Of a stretch of DNA of 34,463 bases, positions 1-8,003 are shown in pieces; the stretch's first letter is position 1; each line of letters starts with the position of its first letter. The notes under the pieces were generated by a model. The model did no database searches. It had not been told where the DNA came from and saw only the letters and a list, made by a program, of their open reading frames with translations. A program made the translations under genes and the position numbers. The DNA lies in the NCBI GenBank assembly GCA_002350525.1, contig DEFA01000002.1, positions 1 to 34,463 on the forward strand. The letters run 5' to 3'. This stretch comes from Lachnospiraceae bacterium UBA2864. GTDB taxonomy: Bacteria; Bacillota; Clostridia; Lachnospirales; Lachnospiraceae.

Positions 1-42
1 GCCTAACTCACGACTAAAGTCACAAGTGTGCGGCGGCTAGTT

Positions 43-76
43 ATCAACAACAAAAATCTTGTACACGTCGAAGTCC
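43..76 (-). pseudogene. Fragment of a response-regulator gene start
   Basis: Positions 43-76 match 2972-3005 at 33 of 34 bases. The matched part is the start region of the response regulator at 2318-2995: the bases just before its GTG start and the codons reading VYKI-VVD. Here the reading frame hits a stop two codons after the match, so it cannot encode a receiver domain. It is a remnant of a duplicated or recombined regulator gene, or the scar of a rearrangement. No homology continues on either side within the window. Confidence 0.6.
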
Positions 77-163
77 GAATGTACCAAAATTATATTTAAA
101 AATATTATAAAATGAAATATAATTAAAATATGGTATTAATTGTACTTATAAGGGTGAGTGCCT

Positions 164-1267
164 ATGAAGCTTTTAATGAAAATTCGCAGATATTATTTAT
201 ACTGCGGAATTGAAAAAGATGAATATAACGAATTAAAGAAAGATGCATATGTTTCAAACTTTGAAGTCTGGAGAATACTGCATTTTATTATGTTTGTTGT
301 ATTTTTTAGCCTGTTTGTTGGATCTCTGGGCAATGAAATGATGTCAGTTAACAGAGATTATTATCTGATTTTATTATTATATTCAGTTATAGCCATTGGT
401 TTATTCAGTATATTAAAGAAAGACTCACTTGCGGCACAACTTCTTATATATCTTTCAATGTCGTGTCTTTTTTTGTTTGGATGCCTGATAAGCAAGAACA
501 ATCCTGAACACAATGCGACAACATTCATCGCATTTCTGCTTGTAACCCCGATGTTTATGATCGATAAACCGTTTTTTATGACTATTGAGCTGGTTGTTGC
601 ATCAGTGATATTTCTGTTATGGATGTATACCATTAAGCCATTTGAAATATGGGAGATGGATCTTATCAATGTTGTAACATATACAATTATCGGATGTTTA
701 CTAAATGTAGTCGCTAATTCTATACGAATAAAAGAGTTTGTCCTGACCAAGAACATTCGTATCCAGAAAGATACAGATGCCATGACAGGACTTAGAAACA
801 AGGGAGCTCTGACTAGAGAAATAGATGAATTTCTGGAAGATGAATCAACTGATAAGGGACTTCTGTTTATCATGGATATCGACAAGTTCAAGTCAATAAA
901 TGATAATTATGGCCATGATGTTGGTGATAAAGTTATCATTCAGTTTGCAAATTATCTTCTGAAAAGATTTGGTGATGAACTCACAGGACGTTTTGGCGGA
1001 GATGAATTCATACTGTTTGTCAGGAATACCTCTGATGAAAGCACTGCCGTTAAAATAGCAGATGAAATAATAGAGAGTATTTCAGAAGTTATTGAGTTAC
1101 CGGATAAAGGTAAGAATGTAAGTACCAGTATTGGTATTGCAGCCTATAAGGGCGTTGAAAGGAACTATTCTGAAATATTCAAGAAAGCAGATATAGCATT
1201 ATATAAAGCCAAGGCTGACAAGGATAAAAGATATAGCATATATAAAAACGACAGGCACAAAAGTTAA
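164..1267 (+). CDS. Membrane-bound diguanylate cyclase (GGDEF)
   Basis: Predicted to make cyclic di-GMP from two GTP at the membrane. The N-terminal half (about residues 35-185) holds roughly six hydrophobic segments with little outside them, so the sensor is probably the membrane domain itself. The GGDEF domain fills the C-terminal half, with an intact GGDEF at about 278-282, the upstream DIDKFKSIND segment and a late TSIGIA strand. An RxxD product-inhibition site is not in the normal register: RFGD lies six, not five, residues before GGDEF. ATG at 164 is preferred over GTG at 158 because AAGGGTG at about 149-155 is well spaced for it. The stop codon shares a TTAA with the stop of the convergent kinase. 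No EAL domain partner is visible. Confidence 0.9.
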   Translation: MKLLMKIRRYYLYCGIEKDEYNELKKDAYVSNFEVWRILHFIMFVVFFSLFVGSLGNEMMSVNRDYYLILLLYSVIAIGLFSILKKDSLAAQLLIYLSMSCLFLFGCLISKNNPEHNATTFIAFLLVTPMFMIDKPFFMTIELVVASVIFLLWMYTIKPFEIWEMDLINVVTYTIIGCLLNVVANSIRIKEFVLTKNIRIQKDTDAMTGLRNKGALTREIDEFLEDESTDKGLLFIMDIDKFKSINDNYGHDVGDKVIIQFANYLLKRFGDELTGRFGGDEFILFVRNTSDESTAVKIADEIIESISEVIELPDKGKNVSTSIGIAAYKGVERNYSEIFKKADIALYKAKADKDKRYSIYKNDRHKS

Positions 1268-2310
1268 AGCGATATGACAAATCCTTTATAATCCGGAAAT
1301 ACTTCATCTTTATATTCGAGTTCCGCGTTATGAAGTTCGATAATCTTTTTAGCTACTGAAAGACCGAGGCCGCTGCCCTTGGTCTTTTTTGATGCTTCAC
1401 CGGCTCTGAAAGGCTCAAAGAGCTTATCCTTCAGATCGGCATCGATAAGCGGACCGTTGTCGGCAAAGTATATTTTATTATCTTTCATAACAATTCTGAC
1501 AGAGGTTCCTTCCGGATTATGTTTGGTTATATTTCCTATAATATTATAGAAAACCCTCTTCATCTGATTTTCATCGAAATCATATAGTACAGGATCGTCC
1601 GGAATATCTATATCAAGACCCATGTTTCGTTCTTCAAAGCGGATATAATTATCAGCTGCAGACAATCTGAGACATTCTGCAATATCTCCGGTCTTAATAT
1701 CGAGTTTATACTCTGTGGTTCCAAGCTTTGCATACTCAAGCATCTGTTCCAGAAGAGTATTTGCCGTTTCTGTCTGTTCAGTGATTGTTGTCAGATATTC
1801 ATTTCGTTTATCTTCAGGGATATTGTCATTGGAAAGAAGCTTTGCATATCCAAGAACCATGGTCATAGGTGTTTTCAGATCATGGGCGATTTCTGCATAA
1901 AGTTCCCGGTTTTTCTCGGCGTTTTCCTCTTCGAGGCGCCGCGCTTCTCTAAGTCCTTTAACCATTGAATTAAATCCTTCTTCTATCTGTCTAAATTCAA
2001 ATCCATCTAATTCCTTTATCTCTGTATCGAGATTACCTGCCTCAACCTGCTGCATGCTTTCAGATATTTTCTTCATCGGTAAAGATACGCGTTTCTTCAG
2101 AATGAAGAAAACAATAATAAGTATGATTATGGTGGCTGTCCAGGCAATGATTATGGTTGAGATCTTGTCAGGTGTTTGGTCGTCAGATAATCCGAACTGA
2201 AAACCTTTCCAAAAATCAGCAATGGCAGAGGTACCTTTGGATATAAAAATTGCGGCTACAAAAAGAACGAAAAGAAAACTTAAGATACTTCCTTTACCTT
2301 TTTTCTTCAT
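1264..2310 (-). CDS. Sensor histidine kinase (HAMP, HisKA, HATPase_c)
   Basis: Sensor kinase of a two-component pair with the regulator just upstream. TM1 is about residues 9-25, a short outer loop of about 24 residues follows, and TM2 is about 50-71. This intramembrane-sensing layout suggests that it detects membrane damage or acts with a partner protein. HAMP is about 72-122. The phosphoacceptor is H143 in EIAHDLKTPMT. ATPase motifs follow: N-box NIIGNITKHN, DNG, FEPF and KGSGLGLS. The ATG at 2310 is 7 bp from the regulator stop, and its ribosome site (GGAGG) lies inside the regulator's last codons, so the two are co-translated. Its stop overlaps that of the diguanylate cyclase, leaving no room for a terminator. 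Confidence 0.92.
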   Translation of the reverse strand: MKKKGKGSILSFLFVLFVAAIFISKGTSAIADFWKGFQFGLSDDQTPDKISTIIIAWTATIIILIIVFFILKKRVSLPMKKISESMQQVEAGNLDTEIKELDGFEFRQIEEGFNSMVKGLREARRLEEENAEKNRELYAEIAHDLKTPMTMVLGYAKLLSNDNIPEDKRNEYLTTITEQTETANTLLEQMLEYAKLGTTEYKLDIKTGDIAECLRLSAADNYIRFEERNMGLDIDIPDDPVLYDFDENQMKRVFYNIIGNITKHNPEGTSVRIVMKDNKIYFADNGPLIDADLKDKLFEPFRAGEASKKTKGSGLGLSVAKKIIELHNAELEYKDEVFPDYKGFVISL

Positions 2311-2317
2311 AAACTGT

Positions 2318-2995
2318 CTACGCCTCCATACGATATCCCAGGCCTCTGATAGTCCTTATATAATCATGCTCTTCGTCGTTTATCTTTCCTCTCAGTTTGC
2401 TGATTGCAACCATGATACTGTTATCATCCGGGAACTTATCCTGATCCCAGACTGCTTCATATATCTGATTCTTTGTGAGAACTCTGCCCTTATTCTCCAT
2501 AAAGTATCGAACCATCTTGTATTCAAGGGCTGTAAGTTCAACGGTATTGCCTGATTTCGTCAGCTTCTTGGAAGCTGTATCGAGAACAAGTTCGCCTAAG
2601 GTAAGGGACGTATCCTCTTCAGTCTTATCATAGCCGTAACAGCGTCTCAGTGCAGAAGTTACACGGGCCGCAGCCTCCATAGGATCGAAGGGTTTCACCA
2701 GATAATCATCAGCTCCCACATTGAGTCCTTTGATTTTATCAAGTACATCACCTCTGGCAGTCAGAAACATGATAGGAACGGTGGTGGTCTCTCGAAGTTT
2801 TTCAACGAGAGAGTAGCCATCCATTTCAGGCATCATAACATCTGTAATTACCATATCTGTCGGGGTCTTTCTGAAAGACTCCAGAGCTTCAATACCGTTC
2901 GAAGCGCACTCAACCTGCATGCCCTGCATTTCAAGACATACCTTCAGAAGTTCTGCTATTTTTGGTTCATCATCAACAACAAGAATCTTGTACAC
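2318..2995 (-). CDS. OmpR-family response regulator
   Basis: DNA-binding partner of the adjacent kinase. The receiver domain (about 1-115) has the acidic pair D8/D9, phosphoacceptor D52 in TDVMMPEMDG, T79 and K101. The C-terminal winged helix (about 130-225) ends in the usual IRTIRGLGYRME. The start is GTG at 2995 with AGAAAGGA seven bases upstream. The likely target is the 11-bp direct repeat TTAAGGTTA before the CPBP protease gene on the same strand. A 34-bp copy of its start region is at 43-76. Confidence 0.93.
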   Translation of the reverse strand: MYKILVVDDEPKIAELLKVCLEMQGMQVECASNGIEALESFRKTPTDMVITDVMMPEMDGYSLVEKLRETTTVPIMFLTARGDVLDKIKGLNVGADDYLVKPFDPMEAAARVTSALRRCYGYDKTEEDTSLTLGELVLDTASKKLTKSGNTVELTALEYKMVRYFMENKGRVLTKNQIYEAVWDQDKFPDDNSIMVAISKLRGKINDEEHDYIRTIRGLGYRMEA

Positions 2996-3009
2996 GTCGA
3001 AGTCCTTTC

Positions 3010-3213
3010 TTATTTATAATAAGTTACAAGTGCATTTGAAATGTGCGAATATACGTTACATATCATATGACAGAAAATATTATACCATATGTTCCCTGTC
3101 ACCTCATATACGATTGAGAGGGCGATGCCTGCTGCAAGTGATACTGAACCGAGTATTACTGCAGAGTATTTACCTGGTTTACGTCTGAGAAGATTATACA
3201 CTCCGTATCTGAA
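3010..3213 (-). pseudogene. Remnant of a second CPBP (CAAX) membrane protease
   Basis: The frame reads FRYGVYNLLRRKPGKYSA, like the segment after the EExxFRG motif of CPBP proteases. It continues through a hydrophobic stretch to NIWYNIFCHMICN, which resembles the last HxxxN motif. The glutamate pair and the middle FxxxH motif are absent, so it cannot be an active protease. It overlaps the 3' end of the intact CPBP gene in another frame and stops 14 bp before the regulator. A GTG at 3201 could still allow a 63-residue peptide. I read it as a deleted paralogue. Confidence 0.55.
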
Positions 3214-4067
3214 TATGAGTTAGACTTATTCGTTGTATCTTCTTTATCTGTGATATCAGTAAGCTTTTTTGATCTGAGAATTATCATTCCGCATACCAGA
3301 AAAATCGAGTGAAGCATTATGGATTTAAGCGGATGTATATCAGTGGTTTCTGTATATATATCTGCAATAGAGTGGCCTCTGAAAAGGCCCATTTCCAGCA
3401 TAGTCATGGCATCAAGAAATCCGTGAAGTACAGCCACAACATGTATATTTCTGTGTCTGGCATAGATTGCACCCAAGTAGAATCCCGTCATAATATTACA
3501 GACAACCTGCAAGAGAGTTTCATCCAGTGGCTGACCGTTGAATACATTCGTTATATGCATTACTCCAAAGATTGCTCCGCTTATGAAAACTGAAAACCAT
3601 ATTCCCTTCTTACTGTTACCATGTTTTCTGAGGAGTAATTCTGTAATTGTACCTCTGCAAAAAAGTTCTTCGGAATAACCGATTGAAAGTGTAAATAGTA
3701 TAAAACAAAGAATCTCTGCAGGACCTTTTAGTGTGTTTCCTTCTTCGCCGAGCAGTTCTATGAGGGCTGCCATACAACCTGTAATGATTATTGCAACAAA
3801 TACTCCTCCGGAAAGCATTCCCTTAAAGAAGCTTTTAACAGATGTTTTTGATGGACTTAGCACATCCTTTGTTTTAAACATCACAGCGATGATCAGTGCA
3901 GGTAAAAACCTTATTATTACTTCTTTTGTTAAATATGATTTATTTGATGTTCCGAAACTGATTCCCAAAAACTTTAACCCGTAAAAGATTCCGTTTACAA
4001 GCAACTCGAATATTATTACCGCTGCCAAAACCTTAATAACCGTATGTTTCCTAAAAAATTCTCGCAT
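3156..4067 (-). CDS. CPBP-family intramembrane metalloprotease
   Basis: Multi-pass membrane protein of the CAAX-protease/bacteriocin-processing (Abi) family. All motifs are present: EELFCRG (E133, E134, R138), FGVMH (H171), and HGFLD (H215, D219). Members process prenylated or small peptides or protect against bacteriocins; the substrate here is unknown. It starts with ATG at 4067 after AAAAGGAGG. The upstream direct repeat TTAAGGTTA suggests control by the downstream two-component pair, and all three genes may form one transcript. The last 15 or so residues run over the paralogue remnant, so the natural C-terminus may have been altered. Confidence 0.85.
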   Translation of the reverse strand: MREFFRKHTVIKVLAAVIIFELLVNGIFYGLKFLGISFGTSNKSYLTKEVIIRFLPALIIAVMFKTKDVLSPSKTSVKSFFKGMLSGGVFVAIIITGCMAALIELLGEEGNTLKGPAEILCFILFTLSIGYSEELFCRGTITELLLRKHGNSKKGIWFSVFISGAIFGVMHITNVFNGQPLDETLLQVVCNIMTGFYLGAIYARHRNIHVVAVLHGFLDAMTMLEMGLFRGHSIADIYTETTDIHPLKSIMLHSIFLVCGMIILRSKKLTDITDKEDTTNKSNSYSDTECIIFSDVNQVNTLQ

Positions 4068-4093
4068 ATCATTTACCTCCTTTTGAGGCTATG

Positions 4094-4144
4094 ATAATAC
4101 GCGAACTTTTCTGTAGTTTGATATTAACCTTAACGTAACCTTAA
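4094..4144 (-). promoter_or_regulatory. Direct-repeat regulator box and promoter of the CPBP gene
   Basis: On the minus strand TTAAGGTTA occurs twice, at 4136-4144 and 4125-4133, exactly 11 bp apart, as expected for tandem OmpR/PhoB-type half-sites. A TATTAT at 4094-4099 could be the -10, followed by the ribosome site and ATG at 4067. The obvious candidate regulator is encoded at 2318-2995. Confidence 0.5.
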
Positions 4145-4147
4145 AGT

Positions 4148-4310
4148 TTTGTGATGTACTGCGAAGCAGTACTGTATATTTATCGAAGACTTTGGCGACA
4201 ACATACATCGAGACGCCGGCATTTGCCGGTGTCTCGATGAGCTCTGCCATAGTCCCGATGAGCATATGAGCGCGAAGCGCGAATGAATGCACAAAGTGCA
4301 ATATCACAAA
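4148..4310. repeat. Hairpin-rich element with short terminal inverted repeats
   Basis: The stretch is bounded by TTTGTGAT (4148-4155) and ATCACAAA (4303-4310). Inside are a perfect 7-bp stem closed by GAA (4156-4172), a 15-bp stem with one G-T pair and ATTT loop (4206-4239), GCGC-GAA-GCGC (4270-4280), and TGCAC-AAA-GTGCA (4288-4300). No U-tract follows the large stem, so it is not a classic terminator. A related array is at 24312-24426. I do not recognise a named repeat family. Confidence 0.6.
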
Positions 4311-4793
4311 TTTGAAGACCAACCAATAAGGACAGCGTGGGTCGAGGATGAAGAAGAATGGTACTTTTCAATTGTGGATGTGGTTGGCATACTTGCTGAA
4401 AGCAAAGATTCAACATCATATTGGAGAAAACTTAAACAGAGATTGAAAGAAGAAGGAAATGAAACCGTGACAAATTGTCACGCTTTGAAAATGACGGCTC
4501 AAGACGGAAAGAAAAGATTGACTGATGTGGCAAATACTGAGCAACTGCTTCGCCTGATTCAATCAATTCCGTCAAAAAAAGCTGAGCCATTTAAAATGTG
4601 GCTGGCCCAGGTGGGTCGTGAAAGAATAGAGGAAGTGATCGATCCGGAACTGACAATAGAGAGGGCACTTGAGACCTATGCAAAGAAGGGTTATTCTCGA
4701 GAGTGGATTAATCAGCGTTTACAAGTCTGTATGGTTGGTCTGATAGTTGTCCGAAATGTAGTAACAGCTTATTTGTTGAAGATAACGTATTAG
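4287..4793 (+). pseudogene. Truncated Bro-N domain protein (phage antirepressor type)
   Basis: Residues about 9-143 match the Bro-N family strongly: PIRTAW, EEWYFSIVDVV, RLIQSIPSKKAEPFK, WLAQVGRERIEE, and REWINQRL. These DNA-binding domains occur in phage antirepressors and mobile islands. After REWINQRL the frame departs into an unrelated tail and stops, where relatives continue through a longer C-terminal part, so the gene is truncated. Its first codons lie in the hairpin element and no good ribosome site precedes ATG 4287, so expression is doubtful. It marks an old mobile-element insertion. Confidence 0.75.
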
Positions 4794-4855
4794 AAGGGAA
4801 AAGAATGGAAGACTATCCTGAAAATATTATTCGTCGGAGATTTATATTACGATAA
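4730..4855 (+). pseudogene. Gene-end remnant with a CxxC motif
   Basis: In a different frame from the Bro-N gene, the sequence from 4730 reads YGWSDSCPKCSNS and then about 28 residues ending in RRRFILR and a stop at 4853-4855. The CPKC pair looks like half of a zinc ribbon. No start codon or ribosome site belongs to it. It is probably the end of another gene joined to the Bro-N fragment by deletion. The family is not recognised. Confidence 0.3.
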
Positions 4856-4917
4856 ATTGGTGAATCAAGGTAACGAGGATTGAGAATGGCTGAAATGGTT
4901 TTAACTTTCTGTTTATT

Positions 4918-5025
4918 ATGTGCCTGGGGGTGTTCAAATTGAAGATTAACGGCACTGCATGTTGGAGTGTATACGACAAGCGTATGAACAGATATATCGT
5001 CATCATGGCAGAAGCAACAAATTGA
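4918..5025 (+). other. Possible 35-codon ORF in an otherwise gene-free stretch
   Basis: The 368 bases between 4856 and 5223 hold no clear gene. An ATG at 4918 opens a 35-codon frame containing KINGTACWSVYDKRMNRYIV, which looks protein-like, but no good ribosome site precedes it. It may be another gene remnant in this decayed patch. Confidence 0.2.
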
Positions 5026-5079
5026 CGAATTCAAATTTATAAAAATGCATAAAAAGATGCAAAGCAGTAAAGAATAGTA

Positions 5080-5119
5080 GATTTGTAACATTACAGAACT
5101 GTAAGGATTTGTAATGTTA
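5080..5119. promoter_or_regulatory. Nested dyad upstream of a small membrane protein gene
   Basis: TAACATTACA (5086-5095) and TGTAATGTTA (5110-5119) form a perfect 10-bp inverted repeat. GATTTGTAA also occurs directly repeated at 5080-5088 and 5106-5114, and TTACAG/CTGTAA gives an alternative inner stem. There is no T-tract, so an operator or leader structure for the gene at 5224 is more likely than a terminator. Confidence 0.35.
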
Positions 5120-5223
5120 ATCAAACGACTGATCTCCAAGATTATTGTATTATGTGTTTGTAAGCGAGAGATACAAAAATGATCGCAAGAAACAAAAATA
5201 TAAATTCTAAGGAGATAAAAACT

Positions 5224-5436
5224 ATGAAAACAACAACATCAATCAAAATCGTAACAGTAACACTTGTTTTACTTGTAGCAGGATGCTTCCTCAGCTTCCT
5301 TACAATCAAGAATTACAATCCATTCAATGGTGGCTTCCTTACAGCATTATGTGCAAATGTATGCATCCTCTGCTACGAGATAGATAGAAAGAAGAGAGAA
5401 GATGCAGAAGTAAAGAATGCATCAGACAATAAATAA
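5224..5436 (+). CDS. Small two-helix membrane protein, function unknown
   Basis: A 70-residue protein. The ATG at 5224 follows TAAGGAG with good spacing, so the longer frame from 5179 is not used. A first hydrophobic segment spans about residues 8-28 and a second, with three cysteines (LCANVCILCYE), spans about 38-53. A charged tail follows (DRKKREDAEVKN), likely cytoplasmic. Family not recognised. A strong hairpin follows directly, so it is probably transcribed alone. A small membrane peptide with a dedicated terminator and upstream dyad could be regulatory or stress related, but nothing shows this directly. Confidence 0.65.
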   Translation: MKTTTSIKIVTVTLVLLVAGCFLSFLTIKNYNPFNGGFLTALCANVCILCYEIDRKKREDAEVKNASDNK

Positions 5437-5453
5437 ATCAAACTTGACACACG

Positions 5454-5499
5454 AAAGGTAATATGTTACTTTATTGGAAATGAGTAACATATTACCTTT
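5454..5499. terminator. Perfect 17-bp inverted repeat between two genes
   Basis: The arms at 5454-5470 and 5483-5499 are exact complements with a 12-nt loop. The arms begin with AAA and end with TTT, so the stem has a T-run on either strand, as in a bidirectional AT-rich terminator. It lies between the small membrane protein and the flavodoxin gene. An operator role for the flavodoxin gene remains possible. Confidence 0.6.
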
Positions 5500-5527
5500 A
5501 TTTGATTGGAAAGGATTGATCAATGAT

Positions 5528-6067
5528 ATGAAAACACTTGTGATTTACACGTCTCAGACCGGATTTACAAAGAGATATGCCGAATGGATCTCTGAAGAGC
5601 TTAATGCAGATATTTATGACCTTAAAGATGTGAAAAAGAAAACAAATGATTTTTTTGAAACATACGAAGCTATTATCTATGCAGGATGGTGTATGGCGGG
5701 AATGGTTGTAAAAGTTAAATGGTTTTTTGAAAGGGCTGCCTACTGGAAGAATAAGAAGCTTTCTATTGTTGCGGTAGGGGCGAGTCCAAATGAGAATCCT
5801 GAAGTTGATGAGTTTTTAATCAATTTATTAACGGATGAACAAAGACCGTTAATAAAGGCATTCTACTGTCAGGGCGGTATCAATTATGACAAGATGAAAT
5901 TTCCATCAAGAACTGCAATGAAAATGTTTGCCAATTCTTTGAAGAATAATAAAAATTCTTCAGAAGATGATAAGAAAAAGGGTGAAATGATTTCGAAATC
6001 TTATGATATCTCGGACAAAAGATTTATTGACCCGGTTGTGGATTATGTAAGAGGAAACGGAAAATGA
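5528..6067 (+). CDS. Flavodoxin-domain protein
   Basis: About 179 residues with a flavodoxin-like fold that should bind FMN. The phosphate-binding loop is YTSQTGFTKRYAEWI near residues 7-21, followed by a second strand IIYAGWCMAGMVVKVKWF and a third region around AVGASPNENPE. It resembles the flavodoxin/protoporphyrinogen-oxidase-like group rather than classical small flavodoxins. ATG 5528 is chosen because AAAGGA lies upstream and the alternative TTG at 5474 would translate the terminator hairpin. The MarR gene downstream on the same strand may regulate it. The substrate is unknown. Confidence 0.8.
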   Translation: MKTLVIYTSQTGFTKRYAEWISEELNADIYDLKDVKKKTNDFFETYEAIIYAGWCMAGMVVKVKWFFERAAYWKNKKLSIVAVGASPNENPEVDEFLINLLTDEQRPLIKAFYCQGGINYDKMKFPSRTAMKMFANSLKNNKNSSEDDKKKGEMISKSYDISDKRFIDPVVDYVRGNGK

Positions 6068-6152
6068 ATTAGCAGAGAAAACTGTTATATCAACGTTCGG
6101 AGAAACAGTAACTCTTTATGGAAAGTTCCTTTTAACAGGATTATTTGGATAT

Positions 6153-6362
6153 ATGCTATATACATATATGAGCTATGCATTTCTAATGTACTACAATGAC
6201 ATCTTTCTTTTATATGTGGCAAATATGACATTATCATTTTACGGATTCGTACTTTGTGTTATGATGCTTCTTGATGAGATTAAGATTGAACGATTGAAGT
6301 CAGATATGCCAACGAAGGGACTGCGGATTTTTCTTTTTTATAATTATGAGAAAAATCGGTAG
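6153..6362 (+). CDS. Small hydrophobic protein, possibly a gene remnant
   Basis: A 69-residue frame with a long hydrophobic first half, probably two membrane segments (about 1-20 and 22-42), followed by a basic tail EIKIERLKSDMPTKG. The same frame stays open back to about 6060, reading FGETVTLYGKFLLTGLFGY with no start codon and no clear ribosome site. The true start is therefore uncertain and the gene may have lost its 5' end. It lies between the flavodoxin and MarR genes. Family not recognised. Confidence 0.35.
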   Translation: MLYTYMSYAFLMYYNDIFLLYVANMTLSFYGFVLCVMMLLDEIKIERLKSDMPTKGLRIFLFYNYEKNR

Positions 6363-6391
6363 ATACAATACAGTAAAAATGAGGGATGATT

Positions 6392-6868
6392 ATGACAATT
6401 GAAGAAGTTACTAAAAATAAAAATGTTGATTTTACAGGAATACCACCGAGTTATTATCTCCTTGGACTTATAAGTGCTTTTGAAAATCGTTTTCAGGCTA
6501 TGGCCGACAGTACTATGAAGGAGATAAGCTGGAAACAGTTTTTTGCAATTATATGTATAAATATGTGTAAAGAACCGCCTACATTAAAAGAGCTTTCAGA
6601 TATTCTGGGGAGTTCTCATCAGAATGTTAAACAGATACTCCTGAAACTGGAGAAAAAGAATTTTATCGAGTTTAAGGTTGATGAGTCTGATAAAAGAAAA
6701 CAGCGGATAATACTCACTGACTCTTGCAGAAAGTTCTGTGAGAAGAATAATGAGATGAGTATAAATATAATGGGAAAGATGTTCGATGGTATACCGGAGA
6801 AAGACATTGTGACTACGATTCAGACAATAACTAAGATAGAGAGCAATCTTAAATCTTTAATATATTAA
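6392..6868 (+). CDS. MarR-family transcriptional regulator
   Basis: A 158-residue winged-helix repressor of the MarR type. The helix-turn-helix and wing are seen as PPTLKELSDILGSSHQNVKQILLKLEKKNFIE followed by DESDKRKQRIILT. Flanking helices would form the dimer interface. ATG 6392 is preferred to ATG 6386, as GAGGG sits directly against the first but six bases before the second. MarR proteins often sense phenolics, oxidants or metals and control an adjacent gene; the flavodoxin upstream is the natural candidate target. No operator could be fixed by eye. Confidence 0.85.
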   Translation: MTIEEVTKNKNVDFTGIPPSYYLLGLISAFENRFQAMADSTMKEISWKQFFAIICINMCKEPPTLKELSDILGSSHQNVKQILLKLEKKNFIEFKVDESDKRKQRIILTDSCRKFCEKNNEMSINIMGKMFDGIPEKDIVTTIQTITKIESNLKSLIY

Positions 6869-6971
6869 GTAATACAGAAATTAATTCAGACCGTTTCACA
6901 GCCGGATGAAAAGGGATTTAGAGTTTAATAGTGATATCGAAGAATATACGGATTAACAGAGAAGGTATTTC

Positions 6972-8003
6972 ATGATCAACAGGGGGAGTATGGAACTGGT
7001 TACAAAAAGTAAGCGTCCGGGGATGGATTGTACACTGGATGTGTATTTTGAGCAGACGGAAGGCCTGCCGAAATATATAAATGATAAAACATGTTATAAA
7101 ATGGTCCTGATCACTTCAGGGTCATTTATAGTTGAGGATAATGGTAAATATAATGTCATAACAGCTCCTGCTTTCATACTTATAAATGAAAAAGCAGAGG
7201 TTAAGGTTATATCGGAAGATAATGTAAAGTCTCGTACTGTATATTTTAAGCCTTCAATAATAAGAGAAGAGTTTACCATCGAAGCACTGAATTCCGGAAA
7301 ATACGATAAGTTCTGTACTGCCATGAAGGATGAAAACGGTGAGCCGGTCAGAGCAGGACAGATATCTACTGATGAAGAGAGATGCAATCTGATCAACAAA
7401 GATTTCAAGTTTGAAGATGCATTTTCTAAGGAAATGGTTTATCAGGATGCGCTTCTTTTGCTGGAATTCTTCTGGCATAAACAGGATGCGGTTTATTACA
7501 CTCTTACCAAACAAGAGTATGATACGGCGTTAAGGCTTTCTATGAGTGTCAAATATGAGATAAATGCTCAGCCGGATAATTTCTGGATTCTGCGTACCAG
7601 ATATTTCATTCAGTCCATGCTTTTTGTGACGACGGCTGATTTTTATAGAAATTTCAGACAGAATGAAATCTATAAAGATAAACTTGTGGCAATGGTTACA
7701 AGATATTTCTGGGATCATATAGATGAGGAGATAACACTTGAAAGTGTATTGAAGCTGTTTTCGGTTAATAAGAATGTGCTGAATGACGCATTTAACAGAG
7801 AAGTATCAATGTCCTGTATGACCTATCTTGAACAAATGAGGATCAACCTTGCAAAAAGAGAATTGCAGTTTGGAACTCTTACGATCAGTGAGATAAGTGT
7901 CGGGGTCGGTTATAAAGATACAAATTATTTCACAAAGGTATTCAAAAAACATACCGGCATGACTCCGTCCGAATTTCAGAAACAGATGAGAGAGTTATTC
8001 TGA
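6972..8003 (+). CDS. AraC-family transcriptional regulator
   Basis: A 343-residue regulator. The N-terminal part (about 15-100) looks like a cupin-type sensing domain (GSFIVEDNGKYNVITAPAFILI). The C-terminal AraC domain (about 245-343) has two helix-turn-helix units: ITLESVLKLFSVNKNVLNDAF and ISEISVGVGYKDTNYFTKVF, ending in KHTGMTPSEFQ. ATG 6972 follows AGAAGG; a second ATG at 6990 behind GGGGGAG is possible. It precedes the PEBP-like lipoprotein by about 100 bp on the same strand, so that gene may be its target. The ligand is unknown. Confidence 0.88.
   Translation: MINRGSMELVTKSKRPGMDCTLDVYFEQTEGLPKYINDKTCYKMVLITSGSFIVEDNGKYNVITAPAFILINEKAEVKVISEDNVKSRTVYFKPSIIREEFTIEALNSGKYDKFCTAMKDENGEPVRAGQISTDEERCNLINKDFKFEDAFSKEMVYQDALLLLEFFWHKQDAVYYTLTKQEYDTALRLSMSVKYEINAQPDNFWILRTRYFIQSMLFVTTADFYRNFRQNEIYKDKLVAMVTRYFWDHIDEEITLESVLKLFSVNKNVLNDAFNREVSMSCMTYLEQMRINLAKRELQFGTLTISEISVGVGYKDTNYFTKVFKKHTGMTPSEFQKQMRELF

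Noticed and set aside
158..1267. Feedback-inhibition (RxxD) site in the diguanylate cyclase
   Set aside because: RFGD is six residues before GGDEF instead of five, so the site is out of register.
4206..4239. Strong 15-bp stem as an intrinsic terminator
   Set aside because: No T-tract on either side; better seen as part of the hairpin element.
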